From assembly GCA_016927455.1 (NCBI GenBank), contig JAFGMQ010000002.1, forward strand, positions 1-37,989: DNA of 37,989 nt. Reading direction: 5' to 3'. Positions 27,530-36,665 of the stretch are shown here, piece by piece. The notes beneath the pieces are model-generated. The model searched no databases. It was not told where the DNA came from and was given only the letters and a program-made list of their open reading frames with translations. Each line of letters begins with the position of its first letter. Positions within the stretch are counted from its first letter, which is position 1. A program made the position numbers and the translations under genes. The stretch comes from Deltaproteobacteria bacterium (GTDB lineage Bacteria > Desulfobacterota > DSM-4660 > Desulfatiglandales > Desulfatiglandaceae).

Positions 27530-28876
27530 ATGTCCGGAATAAATTCAGTACTGGATATCGGAAAGAGCGCCCTGTTAACTCATCAGCTGGGTATTCATAT
27601 TTCAGGTCACAATATTGCCAATGTAAATACCCCGGGATATTCAAGACAGGTATTGCATCTTGAGACGAAAGAACCCATGTCATTTACTCCGGGGATGCTT
27701 GGAATGGGTGTCAGGGGATCTGAAGTAAGGAGAATTCATGACAGCTATTTACTGGGGCAGTTAAATTCTGAATATCAGGCCCTCGGGAGATGGGATGCCG
27801 AAAGCGGTGTTCTTGAAAGGCTGGAGATGATTTTATCGGCAGATGAATTCAATAACTCACTTTGTGAGTTCTGGAATGCCTGGGAGGATCTGGCCAATAA
27901 TCCTTCGGGTCTGGCTGAACGGGCAGTGGTGATATCGAGGGGTGAACAGGTAGTTAATATTATACAGAGGATACACTCAAGCATTATGCAGTTTAAAAAT
28001 GCTGAGGTAGGCGCCGGTGTCACAGCAACAGTGGAAGAAATAAACCTTCTTTCAGAGCAGATTGCCGACTTAAATAAAAAAATTATAAGCGCTGAAGCTG
28101 TCGGTCAGAACGCTAATGATTTCAGGGATAAACAGGAGTTGCTGGTAAGGGAACTCTCTGAAAAGATCGATATTGATTATTTTTATGATAACGAAGGACA
28201 GTTAAATATCATAGTATGCGGCATGAAACCATTGGTGAACGGTGGCAATTACTTTGAACTCTCTACCCAGACCAGAGAAGGGGTACAGGAAGTCCTGTGG
28301 ATAGACAGCGAAGGCGAGTCAACAGTGATTAACCAAAATATTTCGGGAGGAAGTATCAAGGGAAATCTTGTTGATCTAAAGAGCTATATAGACAGGTTTG
28401 ATGAGTTGGCCAAGAATATAATAGAATGTGTAAACAGCATCCACAGCGCCGGTTTCGGATTGGATGGATCTACCGGAATCGATTTTTTTATTGGGTCGTC
28501 AGCCTCAGGTATTTCAGTGAACCCGGCCCTTGTCAATGATTTAAACATGATTGCCGCATCTGGAACATACGAGGGATTACCGGGAGATAACGGCAATGCT
28601 CTTGCAATTGCCGATTTGAGATATGATTCTTCAATCGGGGATTATTTTAATTCAATTGTGAATGACGTGGGTGCCAATCTGCAGAAGGCTAATTCAAATG
28701 CAGCCCATCAAAGTGAGATGATAGTTTACATGAATAACCTGAGAGAGTCCGTATCAGGAGTTTCTCTTGATGAAGAAATGATATCACTCATCCAGTATCA
28801 GCATGCATATCAGTCAGCAGCCAAATTGGTTGCTGTAGCTGATGAATTGCTAAGAACCGTGATAAACATGGTTTAA
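27530..28876 (+). CDS. flgK: Flagellar hook-associated protein FlgK (HAP1)
   Basis: 448 aa, the first hook-filament junction protein. N-terminus GKSALLTHQLGIHISGHNIANVNTPGYSR-type rod/hook signature, coiled segment at about 160-215, and C-terminal SGVSLDEEMISLIQYQHAYQ then AAKLVAVADELLRTVINMV. It is shorter than E. coli FlgK (547 aa) because the exposed middle region is reduced. It is probably co-transcribed with cheB; flgL follows after 22 nt. Confidence 0.93.
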   Translation: MSGINSVLDIGKSALLTHQLGIHISGHNIANVNTPGYSRQVLHLETKEPMSFTPGMLGMGVRGSEVRRIHDSYLLGQLNSEYQALGRWDAESGVLERLEMILSADEFNNSLCEFWNAWEDLANNPSGLAERAVVISRGEQVVNIIQRIHSSIMQFKNAEVGAGVTATVEEINLLSEQIADLNKKIISAEAVGQNANDFRDKQELLVRELSEKIDIDYFYDNEGQLNIIVCGMKPLVNGGNYFELSTQTREGVQEVLWIDSEGESTVINQNISGGSIKGNLVDLKSYIDRFDELAKNIIECVNSIHSAGFGLDGSTGIDFFIGSSASGISVNPALVNDLNMIAASGTYEGLPGDNGNALAIADLRYDSSIGDYFNSIVNDVGANLQKANSNAAHQSEMIVYMNNLRESVSGVSLDEEMISLIQYQHAYQSAAKLVAVADELLRTVINMV

Positions 28877-28898
28877 TTCGGCCGATCAGGAGTTCAGT

Positions 28899-30152
28899 AT
28901 GCGTGTAACAAACCAGATGATGATAAACACTTTTATCAGAACTATCAATGATAAGAGCGGGAATTTGCTGAAACTTCAGGAGATGATCTCTTCTGGAAAG
29001 AGGATTACAAGGTCTTCCGAAGATCCAATGGCTATGAGCAAGATTGCGGGTTTTCGTAAAACCCTGTGTGCAATAGATCAATATGGCAGAAATATTGCTC
29101 ATGGAAAGTCCTGGCTTTCAACAGCCAGTTCAACATTAGGACAGGTTGATGAATTGCTTATAAGGGTAAAGGAGCTTGCAGTATCACAGGCTACTGAAAC
29201 ATCGAGCCCTGAGACCAGGATGGCAGTTGCAGAAGAGATAAAAAATATTTTTGATCAAATGATTCAACTCGCAAATACAGAGGTGGGCGGCAGCTATATC
29301 TTTGCCGGCTATAAAACAGATACCTCTCCATTCACGCGGGATGACGATTATAATATTACATACTCAGGAGCTCAGCAGGAAGTCACAACGGTTACCTGTA
29401 ACACTGCAGCCACGCTTGCGGGCGGAGAATCATTTACATTGAATTCTTCCACAGCAGGCTATTATGTCTGGTACAGAGTGGATGGAGCCGGTGCAGATCC
29501 TGCGCTTGCGGGAAGAACAGGTATCTTGGTTGATCTTGATGCTGCTGATGACGCTGACGAGGTTGCCCTGAAGACAGCATCTGCAATTGATGAAACTGAA
29601 GGCTTTCGTGCAAGCTCCAGTAGCTCAACAGTTACTGTAACAAATGATGATGCAGGCGGTGAAGCCGATGACTCCGCTGATAATGATACTGGTTTCACTG
29701 TTGCGACAGTTTCCCAGGGTGTTGATGGAAGTCATGGAGATGTTAAGATAATTATTGGTAAAGAACTCGATTTTATTATCAATTTAAATGGGGACGATAT
29801 TTTTACCAACAGAGATGGAGTTAATATATTTAATATTTTAAGAGATTTAAAGATAGCCCTTGAAAATAATGACACCGAGGCTATTCAGGCCCAGATAGAG
29901 CCGCTGGATCAGGCAAAAAATCAGATGTTGAGATATGAGGCTGAGCTGGGGGCCAAGATAAACCGTCTTGAGAGTACTGAGCAGCACTGGGAAGACTTTA
30001 AACTGGAGTTAATCAAGCTGATGTCTGCGGCAGAAGATACTGATTTCGTTCAGGCAGTAATTGATCTGCAGAGCCAGCAGACAGCTTATCAGGCAAGTCT
30101 GAGTACTGCATCAACAATTATACAGAAGACGCTTCTGGATTTTCTGCACTGA
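28899..30152 (+). CDS. flgL: Flagellar hook-associated protein FlgL (HAP3) with inserted domain
   Basis: 417 aa (E. coli 317). N-terminus MRVTNQMMINTFIRTINDKS and the flagellin-like helices are typical of FlgL, as are GGSYIFAGYKTDTSPF and the C-terminal helix QTAYQASLSTASTIIQKTLLDFL. Between YSGAQQ (about 160) and HGDVKIIIG (about 280) lies an extra segment of about 118 residues, rich in Ala, Asp, Thr and Ser, with YYVWYRVDGAGADP and AGRTGILVDLDAADDADEVA. This replaces the short exposed loop and should project outward from the junction. Confidence 0.9.
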   Translation: MRVTNQMMINTFIRTINDKSGNLLKLQEMISSGKRITRSSEDPMAMSKIAGFRKTLCAIDQYGRNIAHGKSWLSTASSTLGQVDELLIRVKELAVSQATETSSPETRMAVAEEIKNIFDQMIQLANTEVGGSYIFAGYKTDTSPFTRDDDYNITYSGAQQEVTTVTCNTAATLAGGESFTLNSSTAGYYVWYRVDGAGADPALAGRTGILVDLDAADDADEVALKTASAIDETEGFRASSSSSTVTVTNDDAGGEADDSADNDTGFTVATVSQGVDGSHGDVKIIIGKELDFIINLNGDDIFTNRDGVNIFNILRDLKIALENNDTEAIQAQIEPLDQAKNQMLRYEAELGAKINRLESTEQHWEDFKLELIKLMSAAEDTDFVQAVIDLQSQQTAYQASLSTASTIIQKTLLDFLH

Positions 30153-30212
30153 TAGTTTAACCCTTGATCTAATTATAATTAAGAAGGCAGTTTCTGAGGA
30201 GTGGCGGCAGTA

Positions 30213-30677
30213 ATGAAAAAGGTGCTATTCATTGCTTTTTTTGATGTTATTTTCGTGCTTGTCTCATTGTCAGCAGGTTTATGCCTGAGCAGCCAGGATA
30301 TAATAACCCTGAAAAAGGCCGGAATAAATGATGAGACAATCAAAGTCATGATGGAAGAAAAGACTGTTGAGACCTGCGCATTTACAGTAAATGAGATTAT
30401 TGATCTCAAGAAAGCGGGAATAAGCAACGAAACTATTCAAATGCTTGTAAAGAGCGGCTCCTTTTTAAAGGACACTGAACCGGTAATCTACGGAAGGGAA
30501 GTAAAGTCCATCAAGTTCACTACGGCAGGGGATATAATTAAACTCAGGGAAGCTGGCTTGAGTGATGATGTTATAAGGGCTGTAATAATATATGGCTCGG
30601 GAAACAGCGATGATATAGAGCGTGAAAAGGCCTGGGAGATGCTGAAGAACATGGGTATAGTGGTTGATAAGCGGTAG
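30213..30677 (+). CDS. Secreted protein with three short helical repeats
   Basis: 154 aa, not assigned to a family. An N-terminal signal peptide or anchor (about residues 4-24, ending SAGLC) is followed by three similar units: DIITLKKAGINDETIKVMM, EIIDLKKAGISNETIQMLV and DIIKLREAGLSDDVIRAVI, at roughly 29-47, 57-75 and 101-119. Each looks like a helix - AG turn - helix. ATG 30213 is used because GTG 30201 would overlap its own GAGGAG. The next gene overlaps its end, and it sits between flgL and a second cheD. Confidence 0.75.
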   Translation: MKKVLFIAFFDVIFVLVSLSAGLCLSSQDIITLKKAGINDETIKVMMEEKTVETCAFTVNEIIDLKKAGISNETIQMLVKSGSFLKDTEPVIYGREVKSIKFTTAGDIIKLREAGLSDDVIRAVIIYGSGNSDDIEREKAWEMLKNMGIVVDKR

Positions 30678-31194
30678 GAGTGTGAGCAGCGATTCAAACA
30701 GCATAGTAGCCTTGAAATATTTTCTTGATCCCGGATACATATTTGTGCCCAAAAAGCCAACAATCGTATCCATGGTGTTGGGATCGTGTGTATCTGTTTG
30801 CCTTTATGACGCAAAGAGGAAGGCAGGAGGAATAAATCATTTTCAGTTTCCCCACACTAATGAGAGACAAAATGCTACTGCAAGATATGGAAATGTTGCG
30901 ACAATTACACTCATCCGGATGATGTTGAATGATGGTTCAAAAAGAAAACACCTGGAAGCTCAAATTCTCGGTGGGGCAAACCATCCCGATATTTGTAACA
31001 AAAACATCGGCAGGCAGAACATTATGATAGCAAGAAAGATTCTGGCAAAAGAACGGATCAGCATTGTTTCTGAAGATGTGGGAGGTGAAAGGGGTAGAAA
31101 AGTAGTATTCAACACCCATACAAATGAAATGGCTGTCATTAAGGTTGAAAAGCTGAGGTCAGCTGACTGGTATCCCTATGAAAATGACCGATAA
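30664..31194 (+). CDS. cheD: CheD-family receptor deamidase (second copy)
   Basis: 176 aa from TTG 30664. CheD hallmarks are present: VLGSCVSVCLYD with catalytic Cys at 42, GGINHFQFP with His at 59, and the late SEDVGGERGRKVVFNTHTNE. It is longer than and clearly diverged from the CheD at 24124, with an insertion after the His (TNERQNATARYGNVA). The start is unsure: TTG 30664 overlaps the previous stop by 14 nt, and GTG 30682 has AGGAG only one base upstream. Confidence 0.85.
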   Translation: MISGRSVSSDSNSIVALKYFLDPGYIFVPKKPTIVSMVLGSCVSVCLYDAKRKAGGINHFQFPHTNERQNATARYGNVATITLIRMMLNDGSKRKHLEAQILGGANHPDICNKNIGRQNIMIARKILAKERISIVSEDVGGERGRKVVFNTHTNEMAVIKVEKLRSADWYPYENDR

Positions 31195-31232
31195 TGTGGT
31201 TGTGATTAGTTTTAAACAAAACGCGAACTGAA

Positions 31233-31490
31233 ATGTCTTCTGCGGGAAGTCATTACTTTTTGTCAAATAATTTAAGGATTGATATCCGGACTCATGCTGA
31301 TTCATCAATGATCGATTGCCACAAATGTGAAAACTATTATGTAACCTGGGACAAGGAATTCCCTCATGGCTGTCGCGCCATGGGGTTTAAAAGCCGACAA
31401 ATGCCAAGTGCAGTGGTCCGCAACAGTTGTTCAGGAAGGGAATGCCTTTCCTTTAAAAACAAGGAGTTTAAGAAAAAACAACTTCACTGA
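31233..31490 (+). CDS. Small cysteine-rich protein, probable metal-binding
   Basis: 85 aa with cysteines at 29, 32, 47, 66 and 71: C-x2-C in DCHKCENYYVTWD, then FPHGCRAMGFKSRQMPS and SGRECLSF. I recall small proteins of this pattern from sulfate-reducing bacteria but know no function. C29, C32, C47 and C71 could bind zinc; this is inference. No ribosome site precedes ATG 31233, and ATG 31308 (just before the C-x2-C) is an alternative start. It is the last plus-strand gene before the convergent minus-strand operon. Confidence 0.65.
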   Translation: MSSAGSHYFLSNNLRIDIRTHADSSMIDCHKCENYYVTWDKEFPHGCRAMGFKSRQMPSAVVRNSCSGRECLSFKNKEFKKKQLH

Positions 31491-31554
31491 CCTGATTCAA
31501 GCCATCTCTCCGGGCGGACTGAAAGGAATTAAACCAGAAATTCAATAAATCGTT

Positions 31555-32493
31555 TTAGTGATTTTCATCCTCACCTTCTTTTTTGTCAGGAACCCTTTTC
31601 CTTAATAACTGGCTTAAACCGACACGAATTACTTCACATGCGTGTTTTAACATTGAAGGAAACAGTTCTCTGTAACCCCTTGAAATTATTTCTGTGCTGA
31701 CTTCTTTTCTGTACTCCTTTTTGGCTTCCTGAATTGTAGTTCTGATCTCATTCACAATATCAAGAGGATCTGATTCTTCCGGCAAAGAAAAGTCAGCAAC
31801 TATAGCAGCTGATTCCCTCAAGATAAGCTCAAGCTGATAATCCATTTCCTCCGGTATAACCCGGTCCTTTGAGTCATGAAACCTTACGGCTTCACATATA
31901 TTTTTGGCTATCTGGAATTTTTCCAGTACAAGAGCGCCTATCTGGGAATGAGTAACCCCAAGAATTCTCAATTCCGCCTCATGACTTGAAATGCCCTCAG
32001 CCTTTTTCAAGGCAATTATTTTTTTATGATCCTCTTTAAAATAAACTGCTATGACCAGCTTCCCGATATTATGCAGTATTGCCACAGTGAAAAGATCCTG
32101 AGGCTTGGGATATTCAAAAACGTCTCCCAGAATTTTGCAGACAGCAGCACAAAAATGTGACTGTCTCTGAAACCTGTCGAAGTTAAAATTCTCAAAATCA
32201 AGATGTTTTGTGAGATGATCAATGAGTATTGAAGTGATTAGAATCTGTTTCATCTCACTGTAACCCAGGAGCCTCACGGCGTGATCTATTGAACTGACCT
32301 TTCTTCCATAGTAAGCCGAATTGGCCATGTTTAGAAACCTGGCGGCAATATCAGCAGATATTTTTTTTACGATCTGCTGGAAATTGCTGTCCGGATCATT
32401 GAGCAAGGATATTATTTCAAAAACAGAAGCGTCGATCAGGGGAAGATCTTTTATTCTATTTTCAATAGATGTTACATTATCGTTATTCTCCAT
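31555..32493 (-). CDS. HDOD-domain signalling protein, chemoreceptor operon
   Basis: 312 aa. HDOD domain with LPLIDASVFEIISLLNDPDS, a helix with ARFLNMANSAYYGRKVSSID, and HD-like VAILHNIGKLVIAVYF. About the last 80 residues are charged and helical. It is the final gene of the minus-strand operon cheW - mcp - HDOD (67 nt after the receptor) and has a good GGAGATAAGG site. It is a paralogue, not a copy, of the HDOD protein at 24594. Confidence 0.85.
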   Translation of the reverse strand: MENNDNVTSIENRIKDLPLIDASVFEIISLLNDPDSNFQQIVKKISADIAARFLNMANSAYYGRKVSSIDHAVRLLGYSEMKQILITSILIDHLTKHLDFENFNFDRFQRQSHFCAAVCKILGDVFEYPKPQDLFTVAILHNIGKLVIAVYFKEDHKKIIALKKAEGISSHEAELRILGVTHSQIGALVLEKFQIAKNICEAVRFHDSKDRVIPEEMDYQLELILRESAAIVADFSLPEESDPLDIVNEIRTTIQEAKKEYRKEVSTEIISRGYRELFPSMLKHACEVIRVGLSQLLRKRVPDKKEGEDENH

Positions 32494-32560
32494 TGTCCTT
32501 ATCTCCGGTTGGATTTTTTTGAAGTCCTGATAACCCTCTATGAGGGAAATTCTATTGCTG

Positions 32561-34540
32561 CTAAAAATCCATCAGGTCATCTTCTTCCAAAGGGATAACC
32601 TGTTCAGGTCTGATCTCTTTCTTCGTACTGCCTGTTACTGGAGCCGCAGCTTTCCTGACAGCAGGCAGGTTGGACTTTGTTCTCTTTGCAGGAGTTGCAG
32701 GAGGAAGTTTTTGCTTGACTTCTTCATTACCGCCAACAAGAGCAACTAATTGCATTACATAGGCCTTCATACTCTCTGCCTGTGCATGCATCTGTTCTGC
32801 TGCTGATGCTGATTCCTCTGCGGTGGCTGCATTCTGCTGGGTAACTTTATCCATTTCGCCTACAGCTTTGTTAACCTGTTCGATACCTTGAGCCTGTTCA
32901 TGGGAGGCTGCCGCGATTTCGCTTACCAGTTCGCCTACCTTTGCAGCACTTGAAGCAACCTGGGAAAAGGCTTCGCTTGTCTGGCTGACAAGTTCCGAGC
33001 CATCCAAAACCTTTTTCACTGTTCCTTCAATAAGCTCTGCCGTATTTCTTGCTGCTTCCGCCGATTTCATGGCAAGATTTCTTACCTCATCAGCAACAAC
33101 GGCAAATCCTGCGCCTGCTTCACCTGCTCTTGCCGCTTCCACAGCCGCATTAAGGGCAAGTAAATTTGTCTGGAAGGCTATTTCATCAATACTCCTGATT
33201 ACCTTTTGGGTCTCTTTGCTGGCCCTGGAAATTTCCTCCATGGATGATATCAGGCTAAATACTGAATCGTTGGCGTGGTTGACTACCTGGTTGGTTTCTT
33301 TCATAAGCTTGTCAGCCTGATTAGCGTTGTCTGCATTTTGTTTTGTCATTGAGGACATTTCTTCAAGTGAAGAAGAAGTTTCCTCAATGGATGCGGCCTG
33401 CTCCGAAGAACCTTCTGCAAGGACCTGGCTGGAAGATGATATTTCTCCTGAGGCTGAAGCCACCTGGTCTGCGCCGTCGTTAAGACCCCTGATTATTCGT
33501 TTGAGTATCCTCGTGAGATATATGCTTAATAAGATACCAAGGGTCAGGGCGGCTGCGAAACCAGCCAGCATGCCTGTGAAAGCCACAACCTTTGACCAGA
33601 ATGCATCAGATTTTGATGATACTACTGATTGAGAAGCCAACTCTTTATTAAATGCTATTATCTTGTCTAACAATTTTAAGGCCTCGAGTTGCCTTACCCG
33701 CGTTGTTTCAGTGCCGAGAGTTATCATTTTCTGATAGATATTTTCAGCTCTGTCTGCCTCCTCGCTGACCTTTTCCAAATAATTGAAAAATCCATCAGCG
33801 GCAGGAATCATTTCTTCTTTATATGTGGTCAACGCTGCTAACAGATTTAATTCTTCCAAACGAAAACGCTTTATGTCAGCAATGCATTTGTGGAATTTTT
33901 CATGGTAGTTGATGCCTTCTTTTGATGCTTCGTTGATAATGGGATTTTCGGTTTTATAGGTTTCAATCCATTGTCCGAAGGCGCATTCTGATTTATCCTC
34001 ACCCCCTTCGAATCTTTGGCCCGTCTGAATTAGAAAAACTATCTGGGCCATCAATTTATAATGGTCTGCACTGAACATTATCAGTTTTTCCTTGAGGGCG
34101 GTCGGGTTCAGTATGCCCATTTTTTCAAGCTCACCTGCCAGTGTAAAGAATTCGTTGTTTGCATCCTTGCCGGCATTTAAAGCTGAAACAAATTCCTTCC
34201 ACATTCTTGTCTCTTCATCTGAATGTGGAAGTGCTTCATATATGTCCCATGAATTTTTATAAATCTTTCTTGCCTCAGCAATATCGTCAAATTGTTTCTT
34301 GCGGGTCTCTATATCAAGCATTGGGCTGAGGAGTGTGCGCTGGGCAACGATGATGGATTTCATTGCCTGATCAATAGTCAGCAGGTTTTGTATAGCAGGC
34401 AGGCGTTTATTGCCGACTTCATCCAGATGATTGCTCAGCTTTGTTGTGCTGTTCCATCCGGTAATGCCAACAACGAGGGTGATCAAAGCAACAGCTACAA
34501 AGGCAAAAATAAGCTTTACACTTAATCTGACGTTCTTCAT
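32561..34540 (-). CDS. Methyl-accepting chemotaxis protein with periplasmic CZB-like motif
   Basis: 659 aa chemoreceptor. TM1 is at about 10-28 and TM2 at about 317-341, giving a 290-residue periplasmic part: a four-helix-bundle start (residues 35-140), then a CZB-like zinc motif with H160 (SADH), C186 (ECAFGQW), H213 and H217 (YHEKFH). The signalling domain has the hairpin [21 protein letters not shown] and [12 protein letters not shown]2 leads almost straight into the coiled coil; a full HAMP domain is not evident. The C-terminus ends [11 protein letters not shown], without a CheR-binding pentapeptide. GGGAGAAA precedes the ATG. Confidence 0.93.
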   Translation of the reverse strand: MKNVRLSVKLIFAFVAVALITLVVGITGWNSTTKLSNHLDEVGNKRLPAIQNLLTIDQAMKSIIVAQRTLLSPMLDIETRKKQFDDIAEARKIYKNSWDIYEALPHSDEETRMWKEFVSALNAGKDANNEFFTLAGELEKMGILNPTALKEKLIMFSADHYKLMAQIVFLIQTGQRFEGGEDKSECAFGQWIETYKTENPIINEASKEGINYHEKFHKCIADIKRFRLEELNLLAALTTYKEEMIPAADGFFNYLEKVSEEADRAENIYQKMITLGTETTRVRQLEALKLLDKIIAFNKELASQSVVSSKSDAFWSKVVAFTGMLAGFAAALTLGILLSIYLTRILKRIIRGLNDGADQVASASGEISSSSQVLAEGSSEQAASIEETSSSLEEMSSMTKQNADNANQADKLMKETNQVVNHANDSVFSLISSMEEISRASKETQKVIRSIDEIAFQTNLLALNAAVEAARAGEAGAGFAVVADEVRNLAMKSAEAARNTAELIEGTVKKVLDGSELVSQTSEAFSQVASSAAKVGELVSEIAAASHEQAQGIEQVNKAVGEMDKVTQQNAATAEESASAAEQMHAQAESMKAYVMQLVALVGGNEEVKQKLPPATPAKRTKSNLPAVRKAAAPVTGSTKKEIRPEQVIPLEEDDLMDF

Positions 34541-34557
34541 TTCTGATTTCTCCCTGT

Positions 34558-35070
34558 CTATGCAATATCTTCTATAAGTTCTATTTCTGAAGTGCTCAGT
34601 ACCCTGTCGATATCGAGCAGAATCTTTACTCCTCCTTCAATCTTTGCCATTCCAAGAATGTATTCTGTTTTTAAGCCGGCCCCGAATGTCGGGGTTTCTT
34701 CTATATCATCACCCTTTATATTTAGAACTTCAGAAACGGAATCAACAATAATCCCAATTGGCAGAACCCTGTCCTGTCCATGTGTTTCAACAACGATAAT
34801 GCAGGTCCGTTCTGTATAATCAAGGGCTTCCATAGCGAACCTCTTTCTCAGGCCGACTACAGGTATGACTTTACCACGCAGGTTAATCACACCTTTTATA
34901 TAATCCGGTGTTTGAGGCACTTTGGTAATCGGCATCAATCCAATGATTTCCTTGATTTTCAGTATACTGATGCCGTACTCTTCATTGCCTAATGTGAAGG
35001 TCAAGTATTTTCCTTCGCGTTCAATTATCTGCTCTTCAGCAGGACCTGTTGCTTGGGAAATATCAGTCAT
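34558..35070 (-). CDS. cheW: Chemotaxis coupling protein CheW
   Basis: 170 aa CheW-domain protein linking receptor to CheA. It has [41 protein letters not shown] and [19 protein letters not shown], all standard. The start is ATG at 35070, preceded by GGAGGAAAAA; a longer frame to 35169 runs through a palindromic repeat and is not coding. First gene of the minus-strand operon, with a sigma-28 promoter about 290 nt upstream. Confidence 0.94.
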   Translation of the reverse strand: MTDISQATGPAEEQIIEREGKYLTFTLGNEEYGISILKIKEIIGLMPITKVPQTPDYIKGVINLRGKVIPVVGLRKRFAMEALDYTERTCIIVVETHGQDRVLPIGIIVDSVSEVLNIKGDDIEETPTFGAGLKTEYILGMAKIEGGVKILLDIDRVLSTSEIELIEDIA

Positions 35071-35129
35071 TTTTTCCTCCGTTTTTAATTTCAGGCCAAA
35101 TTGTTGATATAGTAAGAATATTTTAATCT

Positions 35130-35227
35130 CTACGGGTATAATTCCCCGTAGCTTGCTTCGGCTTGTCATCCCGAACTTGATTCGGGGCCGGAATGACGGT
35201 TGATACCCCGTAGCTTGCTGCGGGGTA
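35130..35227. repeat. REP-like palindrome cluster in the cheW leader
   Basis: Three adjacent hairpin units: CTACGGG/CCCGTAG at 35130-35151; GTCAT-CCCGAA-CTTGA-TTCGGG with closing ATGAC at 35165-35197; and TACCCCG/CGGGGTA at 35204-35227. A 14-bp direct repeat CCCCGTAGCTTGCT occurs at 35144-35157 and 35206-35219. The middle unit resembles dispersed intergenic palindromes seen in many proteobacterial genomes; copy number here cannot be judged from one window. Confidence 0.8.
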
Positions 35228-35357
35228 GTTCATTTTATGAACATTACCGATAACATCACCCAATTCAAGGGAAATGAAGTGCCGGGCAGATGCGGTTATC
35301 TGTTAAACAGTGATCTTCCAGCTAAGGGAGTTCAGTTTCCATTCATCTTCTATGAAT

Positions 35358-35384
35358 CTATCGGCATTTTATCTTAATTCATTA
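35358..35384 (-). promoter_or_regulatory. Sigma-28 promoter for cheW - mcp - HDOD
   Basis: On the minus strand: TAATGAAT (35384-35377), exactly eleven bases, then GCCGATAG (35365-35358). The -10 box has one mismatch to GCCGATAA and the -35 box keeps TAA and G. Transcription would start near 35350 and give a leader of about 280 nt that includes the palindrome cluster. Confidence 0.75.
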
Positions 35385-35541
35385 ATTTTTTATGCCACAA
35401 AATTATACGCTAAACAAGAATAATAATAAAACAATAAGTTTAACATTATGCTTTTTGGAGCTTAAAGAACAGCATTTATGCAAACCTGCCAATATAATGC
35501 CTTTAATAAGTGCCTTAAATCCCGTTATTTGAATTCATATA

Positions 35542-36033
35542 TTAAAACAATTCTGTAACATAAAAAAACAACATTATCCCAGATAAAGCAAGCTTAAGCC
35601 CAACGCCCATAATATTTCCCACAAAAACTCCAAATCCTGCCCGTAAGGCCATGCTTCCCGTTCTTCCGGATAAAAGTTCTCCAGTAATTGCGCCGGCGAG
35701 TGCGCCCAGAAGAATTCCCCAGGGAGGGAAGAGGAAAATGCCTGTTATCATTCCAAAAATAGAAAACCACACCCCGGTTTTTGAAGCTCCGAACTTTTTT
35801 GCACCTGCAGACATTAGTACATAATCAAGAAGTGTTACAATAACAGTCAAGACGCCCATTATAGTTAAAAACCTGAAACTGAAAGGCTGCCAGTCCTCCG
35901 CAAAGGAAAGAATGAGCAAAGCCAGGAAACTCAGTGGGGGGCCTGGAATTACAGGCAATATGCATCCGATGAGACCTGTCAGTGAAATAATCAAGCCGAA
36001 GATCTTAAGTGTTATAATCAGAATGTAATGCAT
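35542..36033 (-). CDS. DUF456 family membrane protein
   Basis: 163 aa, very hydrophobic, with four to five membrane segments. The DUF456 pattern is clear: GCILPVIPGPPLSFLALLIL near the N-terminus, DYVLMSAGAKKFGASKTG in the middle, then Gly-rich segments FLFPPWGILLGALAGAITGE and GFGVFVGNIMGVGLKLALS. Function is unknown. It is outside the motility operons and has only a weak ribosome site. Confidence 0.85.
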   Translation of the reverse strand: MHYILIITLKIFGLIISLTGLIGCILPVIPGPPLSFLALLILSFAEDWQPFSFRFLTIMGVLTVIVTLLDYVLMSAGAKKFGASKTGVWFSIFGMITGIFLFPPWGILLGALAGAITGELLSGRTGSMALRAGFGVFVGNIMGVGLKLALSGIMLFFYVTELF

Positions 36034-36452
36034 TTTTAGATCTGGTATTAATGGATAAAGGAACAGATTGTTTCCGGGGGAATGGGTATTCTGTCGGGAA
36101 AGCCGGCGAAGAGGTTGTTAAACGATACATAAGAAGCCAACAAAATGAAAACATTGATGTATTTAAAACCAATAAAGAGACAATATCAAGAAAAAAATGT
36201 GGAGTTAGGGGTAATGGATGCCAATGGGGTCTCTGCTTATAACAAAGCATGGGTTTCTTGCAAAGCTGAAACAGGTGCAACAGGATTATAAAAACAATGA
36301 CAGCATGTCTTCACAGTTAAGCAAAGTACATTCAGGACGGTAAGGTGTTTGTTCAAGTTTTTGGGCTGACTTATTCAACATTAAACCATTTTACTTTGAT
36401 TTCAAATGCTTTTGGACTCGGACCTCCTGAAATTATTTGCAGACCTCTGAAA

Positions 36453-36608
36453 ACCATTTTTCTTTTAAGCTTTTAAGCTTCTTTGGCAGTAGTGCTGGTA
36501 GTTTTATGCGGTACCTGTTGAACCACTCGTGCAATAAAGTGGATCTAAATATCTATAAGTGTGGCTTTTGGAGGTTGGCAGAATTGATTTCAGGGATTGC
36601 TTTTTCTC
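36453..36608. repeat. Degenerate ~155-bp repeat, copy 1
   Basis: Pairs with 37701-37852. The strongest matches are at the edges: CATTTTTCTTTTAAGCTTTT and GCTTCTTT-G-CAGTAG at the left, GTAGAATTGATTTCAGGGAT-like sequence at the right (here with GGCAGAATTG), and CTTTTTCTC at the end. The middle is diverged with small indels. No intact frame is shared, so it is either a decayed small mobile element or the remains of a duplicated gene. Confidence 0.65.
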
Positions 36609-36637
36609 AAGTATCTTTTTTTGTGAAAAAATGAGCA

Positions 36638-36665
36638 TTGACAACTTTAACAAATTAAATACAAT
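36638..36665 (+). promoter_or_regulatory. Sigma-70 promoter for brnTA
   Basis: TTGACA at 36638-36643, sixteen bases, TACAAT at 36660-36665: one mismatch to consensus. The predicted start near 36672 coincides with the brnT ATG, so the message may be leaderless. A small inverted repeat ATAC-N7-GTAT (36659-36673) overlaps the -10 box and could be an operator. Confidence 0.65.

Larger units (their letters stand above)
35071..35541. other. Non-coding gap with leader, repeats and promoter
   Basis: 471 nt between cheW and the DUF456 gene. It holds the cheW ribosome site, a palindromic repeat cluster (35130-35227) and a minus-strand sigma-28 promoter (35358-35384). The remainder (35385-35541) is AT-rich, with no gene I can support. 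Confidence 0.7.

Noticed and set aside
28863-28888. TAAACATG-N10-GCCGATCA ahead of flgL
   Set aside because: Spacer is one short, the -35 box is poor and sits in flgK coding sequence; flgK and flgL are only 22 nt apart and likely co-transcribed.
35070-35169. N-terminal extension of CheW by 33 codons
   Set aside because: It translates the palindromic repeat, while ATG 35070 has a strong GGAGG site and gives the normal CheW length.
35237-35377. Plus-strand frame of 46 codons between the repeats and the sigma-28 site
   Set aside because: No family, weak ribosome site, and it overlaps the minus-strand promoter; kept out of the gene list.
36051-36242. 63-codon frame with VVKRYIRSQQ, slightly like the C-terminal helix of IS200-type transposases
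   Set aside because: Similarity covers only about ten residues; the His-x-His site and the rest of a transposase are missing.
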